From Apteryx mantelli (lineage: Eukaryota; Chordata; Aves; Apterygiformes; Apterygidae): 64,000 nt of DNA. The position numbers and the translations under genes were made by a program. Below are positions 13,457 to 26,535 of this stretch, piece by piece; the first letter of the stretch is position 1, and each line of letters opens with the position of its first letter. The notes under the pieces are model-generated. The model made no database searches, was not told where the DNA came from, and saw only the letters and a program-made list of their open reading frames with translations. The stretch covers positions 61,207,684 to 61,271,683 of the forward strand of contig NC_089982.1 of NCBI RefSeq assembly GCF_036417845.1. The letters are read 5' to 3'.

Positions 13457-16400
13457 AAAGGAATATCTATACAATGATCTAGTCAATAGAGAGTCTTCTC
13501 CCCCGCCCCCCAAAATGATAAATTATTACTATGTATTTACCAAGTTTTTCGTTACCTTTGTTTAGTATGTGCCCTTCAGCTCATTAGTAGGAAGTTAATA
13601 CGAAGTTTGAGATTGGGGGTATTTTTATTTGTAATGCTACTCTTGGGGAATCATAAGCAATCTGGACTGTACCTGGGCTCATTTTCCGAATTATTAAGAA
13701 CAAAATTATTGTTCTTCAGACTTCTCAAACCGAGACAGACGTTAATGTTTTCAAAGTAAAGACCACAATTAAAATCCCTGCTAGCATTTTTTAAACTTAT
13801 ATTTAGATTGATACTCAAGTAACTATCGAAGAAAGTTAGTTTCATGATCTGGCCTCATAACCTTTTGCACTTGTACTTTTGCTCTGACATAATGAGAAGC
13901 ACAATGCTGACTTTGTCAAAAGTATAGCCATGTCCTTGAAAACTATTAAAATCACTTATGCATTCCTCAAATTATTACAGACACACATGCGTGCACACAT
14001 TCATGAGGGTACAGACTTTGCTAGTTGCATATGAGTCATTGAAATGCCACTTGTTATTAAATAAAACCTTAAAATGCACCTAATAACAATATTCTGTACT
14101 GAACTTTCAGGCATTTTGTGCATCATTTGTATCAACATGCCTCCCCATTTTTCTGCTTCAAAACTAGCAAACCACTCCTTTGTGGCATTAAGAGCAGACA
14201 GAACATTAATTGTTTGGGTGGAACTTGGGGATAACAATTACAATGACTCCCAGGATGCTTTTAGTGACCCATAAGGCCGAACATCAAAGCATTTCCCTTT
14301 GTTTCACAGTCTCACAAAGCAAATCCATAGAGGTGCTTGATGTATATTGGCTTTTTTTCCCTTTTGTGCTGCACCTAGTGTTCTGGCTTCCTGCTCTTGT
14401 CCCCAGTCTCCATCCTTATCCCCATGCCACACAGCCTTGGGCCTGCTGCTGCCAATAATTACTTTTGCTTACAGGTAACATGTGCTGTGTGTTGCCATGC
14501 AACTTGTTGCCCTTCAGAAAATCTTTTAACTCCCCTTTTTTTCTCTGATGGTAAGGCTGCATGCCAGCAGCTCTCCCCTTTTTATATTCACACCATCTAG
14601 GTTGTGTAAGAGGTAAAATATTGTGCATCACTGCTTTAGAGGGCTCTTTGTGGTAGTTTTTAATATAGGACAGTGCAATCTGGATGTGGTAGAAATGGGA
14701 GGTTTCAGAACTGTTTTCAAAGCAGTCATTAGTAGTCAGAAGTGAATCAGTACAACAACCCACTGATGAATGAGCTAGACATCCATCTCTCTCCGTGCCT
14801 AATGTGATGAAAGCATACCAGTGTGCAGCAGTTAGCATTGCTGCTTTAGCCTAAACTGCAGCAGTCTGAGCTTTTAATTTTGGAGGTCCTGAGTGATGGT
14901 GGCATTTCAGATGGTGACTTCCATAGAGGTAAATCCTCCCTCAGATTCCTCAGAGGCAGAGACAACCCACCTTCCTAATTTCTTCCTTTCCAATTCAAGA
15001 GGAGGTAGTTAAAAATTCCTCAGAAGAAGGTGTGAAACCAATAAACCAACAACAACATCCCCCTGCTCAAGAGCAGAGGATTCAGGAGACCAGTGGTAAT
15101 GGCCAGAGTAGCTACTCATAGGAAAAAGGGTTGCAAGAAAAGAGGCAAAAGAAGAATGATCCATTTATCTCCTCCAGAGCCAACAGAGAAGCCACAGACA
15201 CCTTATTGAGGCTATACACAACTGAGATGGCAATAACAAGCTAGTTGAGGGCTGAAAGTCTCATGGAACAACAGAAGCTTTAATGATAAAAGAAATGATG
15301 ATTGTGCTTCCTTGGTCCAGCTTTAGTGATTCTAGCCCTTCACTGTCTGTAATGTTCAGACAGATCTTGCTGGTCTGTTCCCCAAATCTTTATTCCCTGA
15401 AAAATAAACATAAGCTGTACCTTACGAACTTTTCTGCCTCTGTGCAGGGTGAATTTGAAACTATTAGTAAAGTAGAGTGAGGGACGCCTATGTTAATTGA
15501 TCCCAATTAGTAAATATATCTGCCTGCTCCTGTGTATGCAATGGAATATTGTGAACTAAAATACATTCCTGTGTTTACCCGTAGCCATTTACTTTTGTGT
15601 ATGCTTTCTCTTCATGTCACTATGGCCCTGCTTTGAAGTCTTAGACCAGAACTAATACTGCATTGATTTCCAGAGGCTTTTGTGATATGTAATGGAGTTG
15701 CTAATGATGCCAAATAGGGCTAGTAAATGCTCAATTTCATGAGGTAGATGAGAAGGGCTGAAAAAGGTTCCCACCCAATGCACTATTCAAATGTGTCCTT
15801 AGGAAGCAGGAGAAGCTTTTCATTTGAAAAATCGAGGCAAACTTCTACAGAAAGCATATACAAGCCAGAAAACAAATGAAGGCACTTCTCTTTGCTGTCA
15901 GAAATCTGCAGGCTTGGTTTAGCTGTACGTTTAAATTGTCTGAGATCTGATGCTAGAGAAGGAGAAGACCTGCATTATATAAATGAGAGCCATATTTCTG
16001 AACTGTCGTTCATGTATTTAATGGGAATGGCTAATTGGTTATGGGTATACTGAAAGCCTGCAGAGAAAGCAAAAAATGATCATTTTAAAGCCTTTTGTAA
16101 AGGAAATACTAAGCTTCTTAGCCAATTTCTAGTCCTAGCTAATAGCAGCTCTTTGCACTTGGGGCTTGAGGCCCAGCAAGGCTCAGTGTGCAACTGTGCT
16201 GTTCCTGAAGTGTTTAGGGAAGGCACTGTAACTCAGGTGGTTTCAGTTCCCTTTCCATTCCACCCTTGCTCCTAGTGTCACCGAAGGATTGTAATTTACT
16301 AGCAGTAACGAACCTTGGAGGTTTTTTGCAGCAAAGCCGAACAGTGTAAGCACAATTTGCATATACAGCACAACACCTGCAATGGGAAAGGAGTGCAGCA

Positions 16401-19400
16401 TTCTTGGTTTCGATTATGGTGTCACCCAAATGAGTTATATCACTATTATACAATACGACTCATTATGAGGAAGACAAGGTTATTTGCATGTAACCTGAAG
16501 TTTGTGAGTTATATTGTTTCTGCAGAGTACTATTAAACCTAATTTAATAGTCTTGCCTTAAATAGCTGTGCAAATAATTTTTTTTAACAGTTTTTTATTA
16601 AATTCAAAGGGTAACTGTGTTCTCCAGGCTCTATGTTATCAGAGTTCATATTCTGCTGAAAAATATCAAAGGCAGCTGCTTATTCTGAGCAGCTCTGCAT
16701 TGTCATCAAGGTAAAGCAGTAATAATACTCGCTATGAAAATCAGCAGGGATAGGGAGAATGCAAAGGAAAGCTTTTAGTTTTGTATCTTCCAATTCTTCC
16801 CAGACAGCTTTTCCCAACTTGGAGTAAGAAAACAAGAGGCCTGTCCCACTGTCCTACTGTTTCATATAGTCACAGCCATGGAATTTGTCTTTTGACCTGG
16901 GATAACACCAGGGCAGAAAGGCCAATGTGTGGCCCACCAAGGGCTTTGAAGGGACATTTAGGAAGCTTCCTCCTCCTGGTGTAAGGGATAGAAGGATCTT
17001 TGTCTGCCTCCGTGTGCTCTGGCCACGCTGGCCATTCACGCCACGCAGAGGAGAGAGCTGCCTGGGGACACCTCGGCACCGTGGGGCCATGGGGCCAGAA
17101 CTCATCCTCTCAAGTCTCTGGGCAGAGCACCCCTGCGTGGTGTCTACTGCCTCCGTGGACAGTGTCAAGGAGCAGTGGGTGCTGTCAGGGGTGCCTCCCT
17201 CCAGTTCTCTACTGGTCCATTTTTGAGCCTATAACTTTTGTTACCTCTTCCCTTTTTTCATTTTTTGTTCCCTGGAAGGAGTTGTTTTTCTCCTCAAGCT
17301 CCCTTTCTTGTCTCCAGCCCTTTGCCTTCCTGGCTGAGCTTGAAGGTTTTGTTAGACCTGGGCAGCGAGTATGACAAAAGGAGCAGAGAGGGGGAATTGC
17401 TCTCTTGAATACAGCTGGTGGTTACTTGGGAAACTTAGGAAAATCAATTAGGAGCTTGGCTGTGATCCAGGAGGTCTGACCTGACCCAAGACAGGGTGCA
17501 GGTCTCCCTGGGGGTGGCAGGAGACTGGGGTGTGGTACCATGCTCAACTACCTGTCAGGCTGGAGGAACGGGAGCACTGTTACTCCAGAGGAGGAGGAAG
17601 AAAACATCTGGGCTGGGCACTATTTCCCTCCTCACAAGGCTGGGGTTTTGCCCAGAAATGCCACTGTGCTCTCTGCTGGGGATACCACCAGCAAGGGGAC
17701 AGTTAGAAGGCAAGGGTCTCCTTTTCCTTCTAAAGCCATACTTTTCCCTTTTTCTTTATTTTACCAGTTTCTGTTTGTATTGGGTTTTTTTAAGCTAGGT
17801 TTTTGTGAAGTATTACATCGCAATACAAATGTGATTACTGTCTGCTAGTAAAAAATTGTTGAGTAATGTGGGAAAGAATATAGGAATTTTCACACAGATG
17901 GTGGTGTTTTGTTTTTTTCTGACAACAGCAATAGCTAGAATTTGGCCCTTGGTTTCGAAAATCTAGGCTAGAATGCAAGGAAGAAAATTATAGAAGCAGT
18001 TACTTTCCAGAATACCTTTTTCTTTTTGTAATACAAGTGGTGTTGGCTTCCAAACACTAGCTTTGTATAAGCAGAAGACAACTGGCCCAGCTGATAAATT
18101 CATGCCAGAGACATCAAGTTCAGCTGGAAGGAGTATGTAATGGGACATTTTCAGTCAGCTGAAACTCAGGGAAGCAATTCCCCAGTACTAAGACTTTGAG
18201 AATCTTAACATCCAGGCAGTACTGTGGGATCTTTTCTTCTTCAGGACATCTGAAACTATTTGGGGGCTGGAGAATATATGTGCAAATTACAGGCAGTCAC
18301 ATCTGACTGCACTGTGCTTTCAGTTCTTGTAACAGCCATGCACGTAAGTAGAGTGTAGCTTGCACCAGTACTGCTCACCGGAGTTTGGCTGGTGCCTATC
18401 TTTTGCAAGACCTCACAGTTAAATGTATGGCTTACTCTGCATTTTTGTGATGTTTTTAAATATAGGGTGGCATTATAGAAATAAACAGCCTTACTCAGCA
18501 GTTTTCTGCAAATAATAGGGACTTTATTAAAAAAATTCCAGATCAGCTTACAGCTTAACCCCAGTCATTGAGAGCCATCATTAACAACAAATCATTACTT
18601 TTCAGGGAATGAGACTTGTGCAAAATATTGAAGGAACAAGTCTGTGACTGACATACATTTTTAAAATCTTAAAAATCAGGTACCTCAAATATCCTTGAGG
18701 AGTGACAGTTTAACCAGTTCCTTTCTGAGGCCTTGATTGCATTAGGAAGGAGTCATCTGTTGAATGACAAATCCTCTTAAAGATGTGCTTTGTAGCAGCT
18801 GGAGTATTTCTTTGCTGGTAGTTTACAGCAGTAGTACCTGAGCAAAATAGTGTATAGATAGTATATAGTGTAATAGACAGCAAAGAATTCTTTTGCTAGT
18901 GTAATTGCCTAGTCCCTGGCTTTTTCTTGCACAGATTAAGTTGTTAATTTTTCACTTCTTGCAACATAGCTAAGCTGGCAAGAACTTTAAGCAGCATCTG
19001 TGTCTGTGATGACTTAGAAGGTAAAATAGAAGCATCAGAAATTCCTGAGACTCTGAAAAAAAAAATGGAATGATGCAGGTATGATTCAAAATATCTAACA
19101 TTGCTCCCCATGCCTGATTCCAGTATGCCTTCCATCACAAAATCAATCTTTGTTCCAAGCATTTGCAAGCAAAATGCAGCTATGTAGGCCTTATTTTTCT
19201 CATTAAAGTCTACGGCATGGCTGAAGCAGGCCGTAACATGGCTATGTTGTGGACAGTGCACATTCAGAAGGTCTTGCAGCAGCAGGATTGGTGGGGCCCT
19301 GTGGCACTGCCTGGCAGGATGACTGTAGGGAATGCTGCCGGCCTGGGAGACCTGTGTGGCAGGAGCTTGCTGCCCCCAGTGCGGAGAGATGTGAGGGATG

Positions 19401-21490
19401 TATGCAGGGAACATCTGTATGCAGACTGGCCTTCCCCAGTGCCATGCACTGACCTGTCATCCAGCTGCAATGGCGGAGAGAGAAAAACCTGAAGAACACT
19501 CTTCCTCCACCATCCTCCCCCTCCCAAGTGAATATTTTGGCACATCTGGTTATTTTATCCAGACATTAAAAATCAGATTTGCTGTACCATCTTCCCATTC
19601 ACTTCCCTCCATCACTGCCAACAGCCTCTGAAAACATCATTGCTTTAGACCAAAGATAATTAAAATCGAACAGAAATTGTTACGGCTTTAAAGAAGGTTT
19701 AAAACCTGTGGGCTGAAGATAAGCAGGGGGCATATCTAAAAAATGACTTCTCTAGATGACAGGAGTTTAGAAAGCTTGTGTGTTTACACATGTAACTACA
19801 ATCTCTCCATCCCTTCACCAAGTATTGATATAAATAGATGGAGCTGGTATTCATTTCTTCACACATGAAAACTGCTTTCTTGCTACAGTGTAAATATGGT
19901 TACAACATTACAAAGGACAGCTTTTTCTGGGCCCACAAAACAAAGCAAGCAATCCACATTAGCTCAACTTAGCGGCTGCAGTTTATGCTCTGTTTTCCAG
20001 CAAAACCTCACTCCTGTAAATGTCTTGTTCTTGGAATAACCCTGGCAGCTGAACAGACAAAATGGCCATTTATTGGCTGCTTTCTCTGATGGTCTTAATC
20101 TTAGCGGGTGCCTACAGCTACTGTTTACAAGGCCTTTCCCCGAGGGACTTGGCATTTGGTACGTTGTTAATAACTTAGAGTTTTGAATCCATCATTTTCC
20201 TTTTAAATTTTCAGAGTGAAAATGCTGTTTTTCTTCCAAATTTTCCTCTTGAAGTCTATGGAAAATTAGAAATAAGTTTACAGATGTAGTGTTTTCTCTC
20301 AGAGTGAACAACAAAATAATTTTTAGAGTAGAATTTGAAACCACATTGTTATTGCTGCATATAATCCTTCCAATGGCTTTCTGTATCTAATAAGAAAGTT
20401 AAAGAATGTTTATTTCAAAACTTAGGTACTAGTTTATTACAGTGCCTGTATATTTCAGGATTATATGCTATAGCCAAAATATACTTTTGATCATACTCTA
20501 TAATGGATGTATAAGGCAGGTCATGTTTATTTTCCAAGTTCTTTCTTAGGAAATTAGAACATCAGGTCTCAGCATTTGTGCTATTTGTTAACCTTATGAA
20601 TGTAATCTTCCATTTTGCTTAAAAATCAATAATAATATCAGTATTTTCTAGTTTTAATTTCCTAGCTTCTCCCATTTTAGAAATATGACAACAGGCAAAT
20701 GTACAAAAACCAACACATTTGTGTTCCTGAATAAAGCATAGCTCCATCTCTGTCTTCATTTATAAAGTCTTCAGCATACTGAAAAAATACCTGTTGTTAC
20801 CTTTCTCATACATTTCTCATTTATAAGGGTTCTAGAGATACACTTTAAAGAGACATTTCTTAGCTAGAAAGAACTAAATAAAGTTTTCTTCAAAGAGCAA
20901 GTAACCACTCTGGATATTTGCTCATTCCCCCCAAAACGTGATTTTTCACACTGGATCATAGGACCTGTCTGCTTCTCCGCAGCAGCAGTAAAGCAACCAC
21001 TTTCCTATTAAATTGTTGCAATTGCTTTTTGTCTCTTTACCATGAAATCTCTTCCCATGGTTTAGCTGACACTTATTTCGTAACCAAGCAGCTGAGAAGA
21101 CCACACTAAAAAAAAAAAAAAAAGTATGTTTATAGATTTAATTGGGGAAAAAAGGCATATGCTTCTGCATATCTTCCTCCCCACTTCTGCTGGCCAGGGT
21201 GCGGTTTGTGCAAAGTTTACTGCCAGTCAGATAATTGCACAGGGAGTGAAGGGAGAGTGATGGAGATGGGGTGTACCCTGGGCAAAGCACCCTCTTTCCC
21301 ACATACCAAACACGGAGCTGCATCTAGGAGCAATTTGGGTAGTCAGGGATTTCGCAAGCCCGTCTGCTCCAGGGCAGGGCCCGGTGCAGCCCCCAGCCCT
21401 GCTCCTCTGCGCAGCCCTGGCTGTGGCTGCCCTCCTGGCCTGGGCAGCCTTATCCAGCAGCTCAGGGTTTCTGAGCCTGCTAAAAGGAAG
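13457..21490. other. Gene-poor interval
   Basis: No recognisable host gene, RNA gene or transposon. Moderately GC-rich patches at about 17000-17225 and 17480-17720 are open in several frames but show no codon structure or protein I recognise. An A-run lies at about 21109-21123. GC content rises at 21340-21480 with several GCAG/CCTG words but no clear exon. Confidence 0.45.
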
Positions 21491-21499
21491 CTAAAATAG

Positions 21500-22750
21500 A
21501 AACATTTCAAGAAGAGCACAGTGGGATGAATCACAGATATGCAGTTCCAGTACACCATCATCATGTCTCAGGTGCCGCCCATGACTCCTACATTTAATAT
21601 TGGATTTTATGCAAGATAGTGTTTTCTCCCCCTCCAAATAGGGCTTAAGAAATCGCCAGCACAAGGCAAAAGAAATCAGGTCTCTAATTGCTTTTGCGAA
21701 GCCAGACTCCTCTCTGACACCATAAAGCTCTAGCTCCTGCTGTGTCCTAGCATATCTCCACCGCACTCCTTTGCCTGCGTTCTCCCTGTGTATATTTTCA
21801 CCATTAACTAAAGATTGCTCGCGGAGGGGCTGATGCGACCTGCAAGCACGGTGTCCCTTTTGTGAGCTGCAGGACTGTGTTTGCAGTCTCCCGTCTCCCT
21901 GACATTTGCGCTCTCAGTCTCCACTGGCCATTACTCCCCTTCTGTTTATCACGGGGAATCAACACTACTCTGTTTGCTGTCCAGTAGCTTGGGTTTCTGA
22001 GCTTACTCCCAACTGTGGGAGTTGTCCCAAAACATCTCCGCTGTTGTGACTGCATCAGGCAGCATGGCTTTGAAATGCAGGCTGCAGGTGATGGCCTCCC
22101 CAGGCAGCGGCAGCCGAGCTGGCTGGCTTTAGGCAGATTAACATGCTAACAGGGAGCGGCACTCATTCCAGGGAGCTAAAGCAAATTCTCAAGTGCTCAT
22201 TAGCAACCCAAAAAAAAGAAAAAAAGACAAGAAAAGAAAGAAAAAATCAGTCTGAGAACATGAAAAGGAATCAGAACATAAAGGGGAGATTTGGTGGAAG
22301 CTGTTTTTGTCATTAGCTTTCATTGATGGCCACCTCCTTAAAGCACCAGGTCACGTGGCAATGCTGCCTAGTGTTTTTTATAACGCAAAGTATGAAGGTG
22401 TAGTTGAACCAGGTTCACTTCAAGTTCAAAATCAGCCTGGTAAAGATTGTACGGCATGACATGTATTAACAATACCATATTTCAGTGGCAGGGTAAAACT
22501 ACTGCAGCTGCCATTTGCTCTCTGGTGTTAGGGCTATTACACACCCCTGAAAAACAAAATCAGAGTCTGCCGTGATGATTTCACTCAGGTCACCCAGGGC
22601 ACTGCGTTTGCCCATCATGATTTGTCTGTTTGGAGCGTTCAAATGGGACACAATTGCACAAGCGGCCCATGGGGGAGGTAAAGAGGACAGTCACTGCTTA
22701 CCCACCCTGCCCAGAAACACTGCTGTGTCTCAAGCCGTGTGGGGGCGGCT
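21500..22750. promoter_or_regulatory. Candidate conserved noncoding block
   Basis: The texture differs from the flanks: balanced base composition, retained CpGs (about 21650-21860), few repeats, and many homeodomain-, POU- and E-box-like words such as TTAACATGCTAAC (about 22138-22150), GTGCTCATTAGCAA and GGTCACGTGGC. No frame looks coding and no repeat family is recognised. Developmental enhancers in gene deserts look like this, but conservation cannot be judged from one sequence, so the call rests on texture alone. Confidence 0.3.
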
Positions 22751-24689
22751 AGAGTTTTTTTCTTAAGCTCATTTTCCTAGAGTTCTAGAAGTCATGCAAG
22801 CAGATTGCAAACGGCATTGCAAAAGTTGGTCTGTTCTGTCTAAAATGTAATAAAAAGCATAATCATAAAAGGTTTAAAATGATTTACAGCCAGTCTGATA
22901 AAATTAAGATCATCCTAATTGGAAAAGATTTTCTATGCAGAGTGAAGTGTTTGAGGTGTGTCACAGTTTACTTTTTCTGTTTCTGAAACAGTAGAGGCAG
23001 ATCCTGCCTCAGGTCCCCCTTGCTGCTTCATTTTCTCATAGAAATATTTTCTCTGCTGTTTCATGCAGAGATAATGAGTTTAAAACCCAGTCAGTTCACG
23101 CCAGTTGAATGGTGGCAAGGGCACAACGCCAAGCTGTACCAAATGTACAGACTCGCCAGGAGGAGAGGAGGGAAACAACCTAGGAACAAGGGCTACGTTT
23201 TGCTCAGAAAGCAGATTGCACATTTCTGTTATGGGTTAGCTGCAGCACTGTTGTTGGCTGGCAGGGATTTTGTAGCATGAATTTCTGTAAGCACTCAGAT
23301 GATATGTATCAAGAGAGAAAGCCCCAACAAGTTAAAGCTGTGTCAAGTCATTTGCTTGCTTCTGTAACCCAATAATGTAATCTGAATCAGGCCTTCATCT
23401 GTCAAAGCACCTTGCAGATTTGAATGCTTGAAGTAAAGCTATAGAAGGGTTTATTTTAAATCAGACACCCACAACTCTTTACATACAGGCACCTGTGCTT
23501 CTTGCCTTCCTGGATCCTGCCTGGCTGCTGGATCTCGTTTCCTCCTGCCAGTGCCCTCTGCCTGCGCCGCGTGCTGGTGTGTTGGGCAAGCGAAGCTCAG
23601 CCTTTGCGCCACGAGAGCATCTGTATTGGCAGGTGCCTGGGTGCTCTGGTAACAGATTCCCCACGAAACCCAGACACGTTTGTTAAATCCATTCCCTTGA
23701 CCACCCTCCCCCCCATTTTTAAATGCTTTTTAGTAAGCTGCCTTAGCTGAAACAAGCACTGAAGAGAGCAAGATGTCAGGAAACGCTTTTGCTGACTTGG
23801 TGAGAAGAAAATATTTTTCTTATCCAAATGACAGAACAAGCTGAATAAACTACTTCACCTTCCTTTCCTCTTCTCTCTCACTAGGCCTTCTGCCTCCATA
23901 AAGGACATTTCTTCAGCCGTTTGACATCCCTCCTAGCATTTCTCACATCATGATTTACTCTCTTGTGTAGTCAGCTACTGGAGCAGGAGCCAAAAAGGGG
24001 CCTTTAGTGCCAGCAGTGGACAACTCTTGCCTTAGCTGCTATTTCCAGCTTCCACTGTGGCACGTAAACCCAGCCTGGAAGTGGGCTGGCGCTTCCTGGG
24101 CCTATGGATGTGGCCCCTTAGCAGCATCAGGGACAGACACCAGCACCCTGCTATTGCAAAGGCTTCCACTTGGCTTGTCATGCAGGCTCAGTTGGTACAG
24201 CTTTTGTGGTGCAAGAGATCCTGAAGCTGAACTCATAGCAAGCAAATCTTTCTTTCTGAGATTCTGAATCTATCCGCTTTTGTATTGATAGTTTCCAAGC
24301 AGTAATTTTGTGGCTCCAGGCCAATTATGTTTGAAAGAACTGCACACAGCAAAAATTCTTGCAGGAATTTGGAGCTATTTCTGCTAGGAAGTGTCATGCA
24401 TTGCTCTCATGATTACTATTACAAAGTATGATCCTAATTTAAAAAAAAAAGACTAAGACAAAAAGTACCTTTGTGTTTAGAGTCCTGTCTCCTCACAGGC
24501 ATAAATGTTTATTTCCTTCCCCTCTCCTTTGTATGTCTTTGTTTCTCAGAGCCAGCACAGGTAAGGAACAGTGAGTTGGATCCTTTACCTTCTGATATTG
24601 TACATCAGCAGCAGCTTAATAAATCCTAATCACATACATCTGCACAGCCCCACTGAAAGCATGGAGGGCATAACATGGTCTCCAGAATC
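22751..24689. other. Gene-poor interval
   Basis: No recognisable gene. An 86-codon open frame at 23020-23280 begins with a hydrophobic stretch but matches nothing I know and has no clear exon boundaries. Pyrimidine-rich stretches around 23840-23950 are plain sequence. Confidence 0.4.
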
Positions 24690-24815
24690 ATTATTAACAG
24701 CGATGATAAATGGACAAGTATCTGTCAGAACTGACATAGAAATAATTGATCTTTCCTTTAGGCAGGAGGATAGACTGAATGACCTCTCAAAATCTCTTCC
24801 AGCAATGCTAACGTA
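24690..24815 (+). mobile_element. Old CR1-like 3' end remnant
   Basis: The right part (about 24760-24812) reads aggatagactgaatgacctc followed by tcttccagc, a worn version of the CR1 3'UTR signature (gactagatgacctc, then gtcccttccagccc). The left boundary is uncertain. It is much more diverged than the copy at 12625-13456, so it would belong to an older wave. The short length keeps confidence moderate. Confidence 0.45.
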
Positions 24816-25672
24816 AGGAGAAAAAGACCCAGCTTGATTTTGAAACAGTCAAGTGTTTGCAGGACTGTTATTATCAACTAGGGGGAAAAAATCATCCTTC
24901 CATCTGTAAGCAGTGCTCATTAACAAGCGTGCAAAATTCCAATTCCCCCAAGTCCTGAATGCCATGTAAAATTTTCGGGAACATTTGACAGTTTTCTTCC
25001 AAAGTATTACCACATTTAACTCTTACTACGAGGCGCTCTGCTAATGGCAGTCTCCTTGTTCAAAATGATGCTATTTGTGATACCTGTAATGTGTGAGCCT
25101 GCAGCTGGAGCCCAGGCGGCAAAGGCTGTCCTGCTGCATTGTTAGCTTGAAGAAAAAAATGTTATTTGTTAGAATTTAAGCCAGTGAGGCATATTAAAAT
25201 TATTATTTTCTTACAACAGAAACAGATTTATGTTGGAGAAGAATGAAAAGAACATATTTTAGAGATTTAGCTCTTGTAAAGCCATTGTCAGCATTGCTTT
25301 TCTTTCTGTCTTCCCCAAGAAATCTAGTAGCAAGAGCACACTGTAACAGAAACTTCATTTTTGAGTAAAGGCCATTGTTTCTAAAGGGGAAAAAGATTTC
25401 ACCTAGTGAAACTTGGCTTGATGATGGTTTGAACAGAAGTGTGATGCCATTAAGCTGGTGCCTCGTGTGTGTGGCCAGTTCTGGTCCCAGGAGGTGACCG
25501 TTCCTCAATAGCTGGGGACACACTCCCTGCTGCTGCCCTGCCCTGGTCTGCCCTGGGAGGACCCCGGCAGGGCTCATGGACCCGCTGCCGGCTGGCCGCA
25601 GTGTCCTGTCAGCCCAGTGGCTGTTCACTCCAAGACAGATGACCTCGCCTGAACCAGATCTGGGAGGCTTAC

Positions 25673-25783
25673 CTGATTTTTTCTGTTGTCTAAACCTCCG
25701 ACGAGTGGTAGCAGATAAGAGCGAACAGGATCTTCTCCAAGTCTTCTAGTTCTTTGCCTTGTGACTGTCTGCAGCCTTTTCAT
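25673..25783 (-). CDS. Candidate first coding exon, unidentified
   Basis: On the minus strand an ATG at 25783-25781, with an in-frame TAA three codons upstream, opens 37 codons ending exactly at a strong donor CAG|GTAAGC (exon end 25673, phase 0). The peptide is basic at first and includes LGEDPVRSYLLPLVGG. I do not recognise it. The base before the donor, the phase and the upstream stop fit a first coding exon, but the start context is weak (C at -1, T at -3) and 37 open codons can arise by chance. No partner exon was found. Confidence 0.22.
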
Positions 25784-25919
25784 GGATGTTTAAAGCCTGC
25801 TTCTTGTTGCATTCACCTGCCCTGTACAGTAACTGCTCTCATTGGAAAGACTCTACGCTTTCCATTACCTGCAAGCTAAACTGGTGAACTTCAAGATAAC
25901 CTGGAGCTGGATGGATCTA

Positions 25920-26110
25920 GTCTGGGCGGAAGAGAAAAAAGAAAGCAGGGAAAAGTAGTAAACATTACCGAAGTGGAAGAAAAAAGATTAGAGGAAAGTA
26001 CAGTTCTATTCATGAGAAAAAAAGAAAAGAAAACCAAAAAAGCACTTTGGCCATTGTAGTAGGAAGTGCTGCTAATAAAAGAGTCATGTCAGCATCAGCT
26101 GGAAGGGAGG
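25920..26110 (+). other. Purine-rich low-complexity tract abutting the transposon
   Basis: The plus strand is dominated by A and G with runs such as agaaaaaaga and aaaaaaagaaaagaaaacc. It has no coding potential. It ends at the TA target site of the Tigger-like element, whose left terminus starts at 26113. Confidence 0.6.
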
Positions 26111-26535
26111 TACAGGCATACCTTGTCTTATTGCACTTCATTTTATTGCGTTTCACAAATATTGCGTGTTTTACTAATTGAAGGTTTGTGGCAATCCTGT
26201 GTCAAGCAAGTCTATCGGCACCATTTTTCCAACAGCATGTGCTCACTTCGTGTCTCTGTGTCACATTTTGGTAATTCTTGCAATATTTCAAACATTTTCA
26301 TTATTATTATATCTGTTATGGTGATCTCTGATCAGTGATCTTTGATGTTACTATTGCAATTGTTTTGGGGCGCCATGAACTATGTCCTGTAAGACAGTAA
26401 ACTTGATGGATAAATGTTGTGTGTATTCTGGCTGCTCCACCGACCGGCCGTTCCCCTGTCTCTCTCCCTCTCCTCGGGCCTCCCTATTCCCTGAGACACA
26501 ACAATATTGAAATTAGGGCAATTAGTAACCCTACA

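Noticed and set aside
14416..14838. 140-codon minus-strand open frame
   Set aside because: No recognised similarity and an uneven composition; treated as random.
18944..19414. 156-codon minus-strand open frame
   Set aside because: No motif, no exon signals; the opposite strand is open too.
23020..23280. 86-codon frame with a signal-peptide-like start
   Set aside because: No upstream promoter or splice support and no recognised domain.
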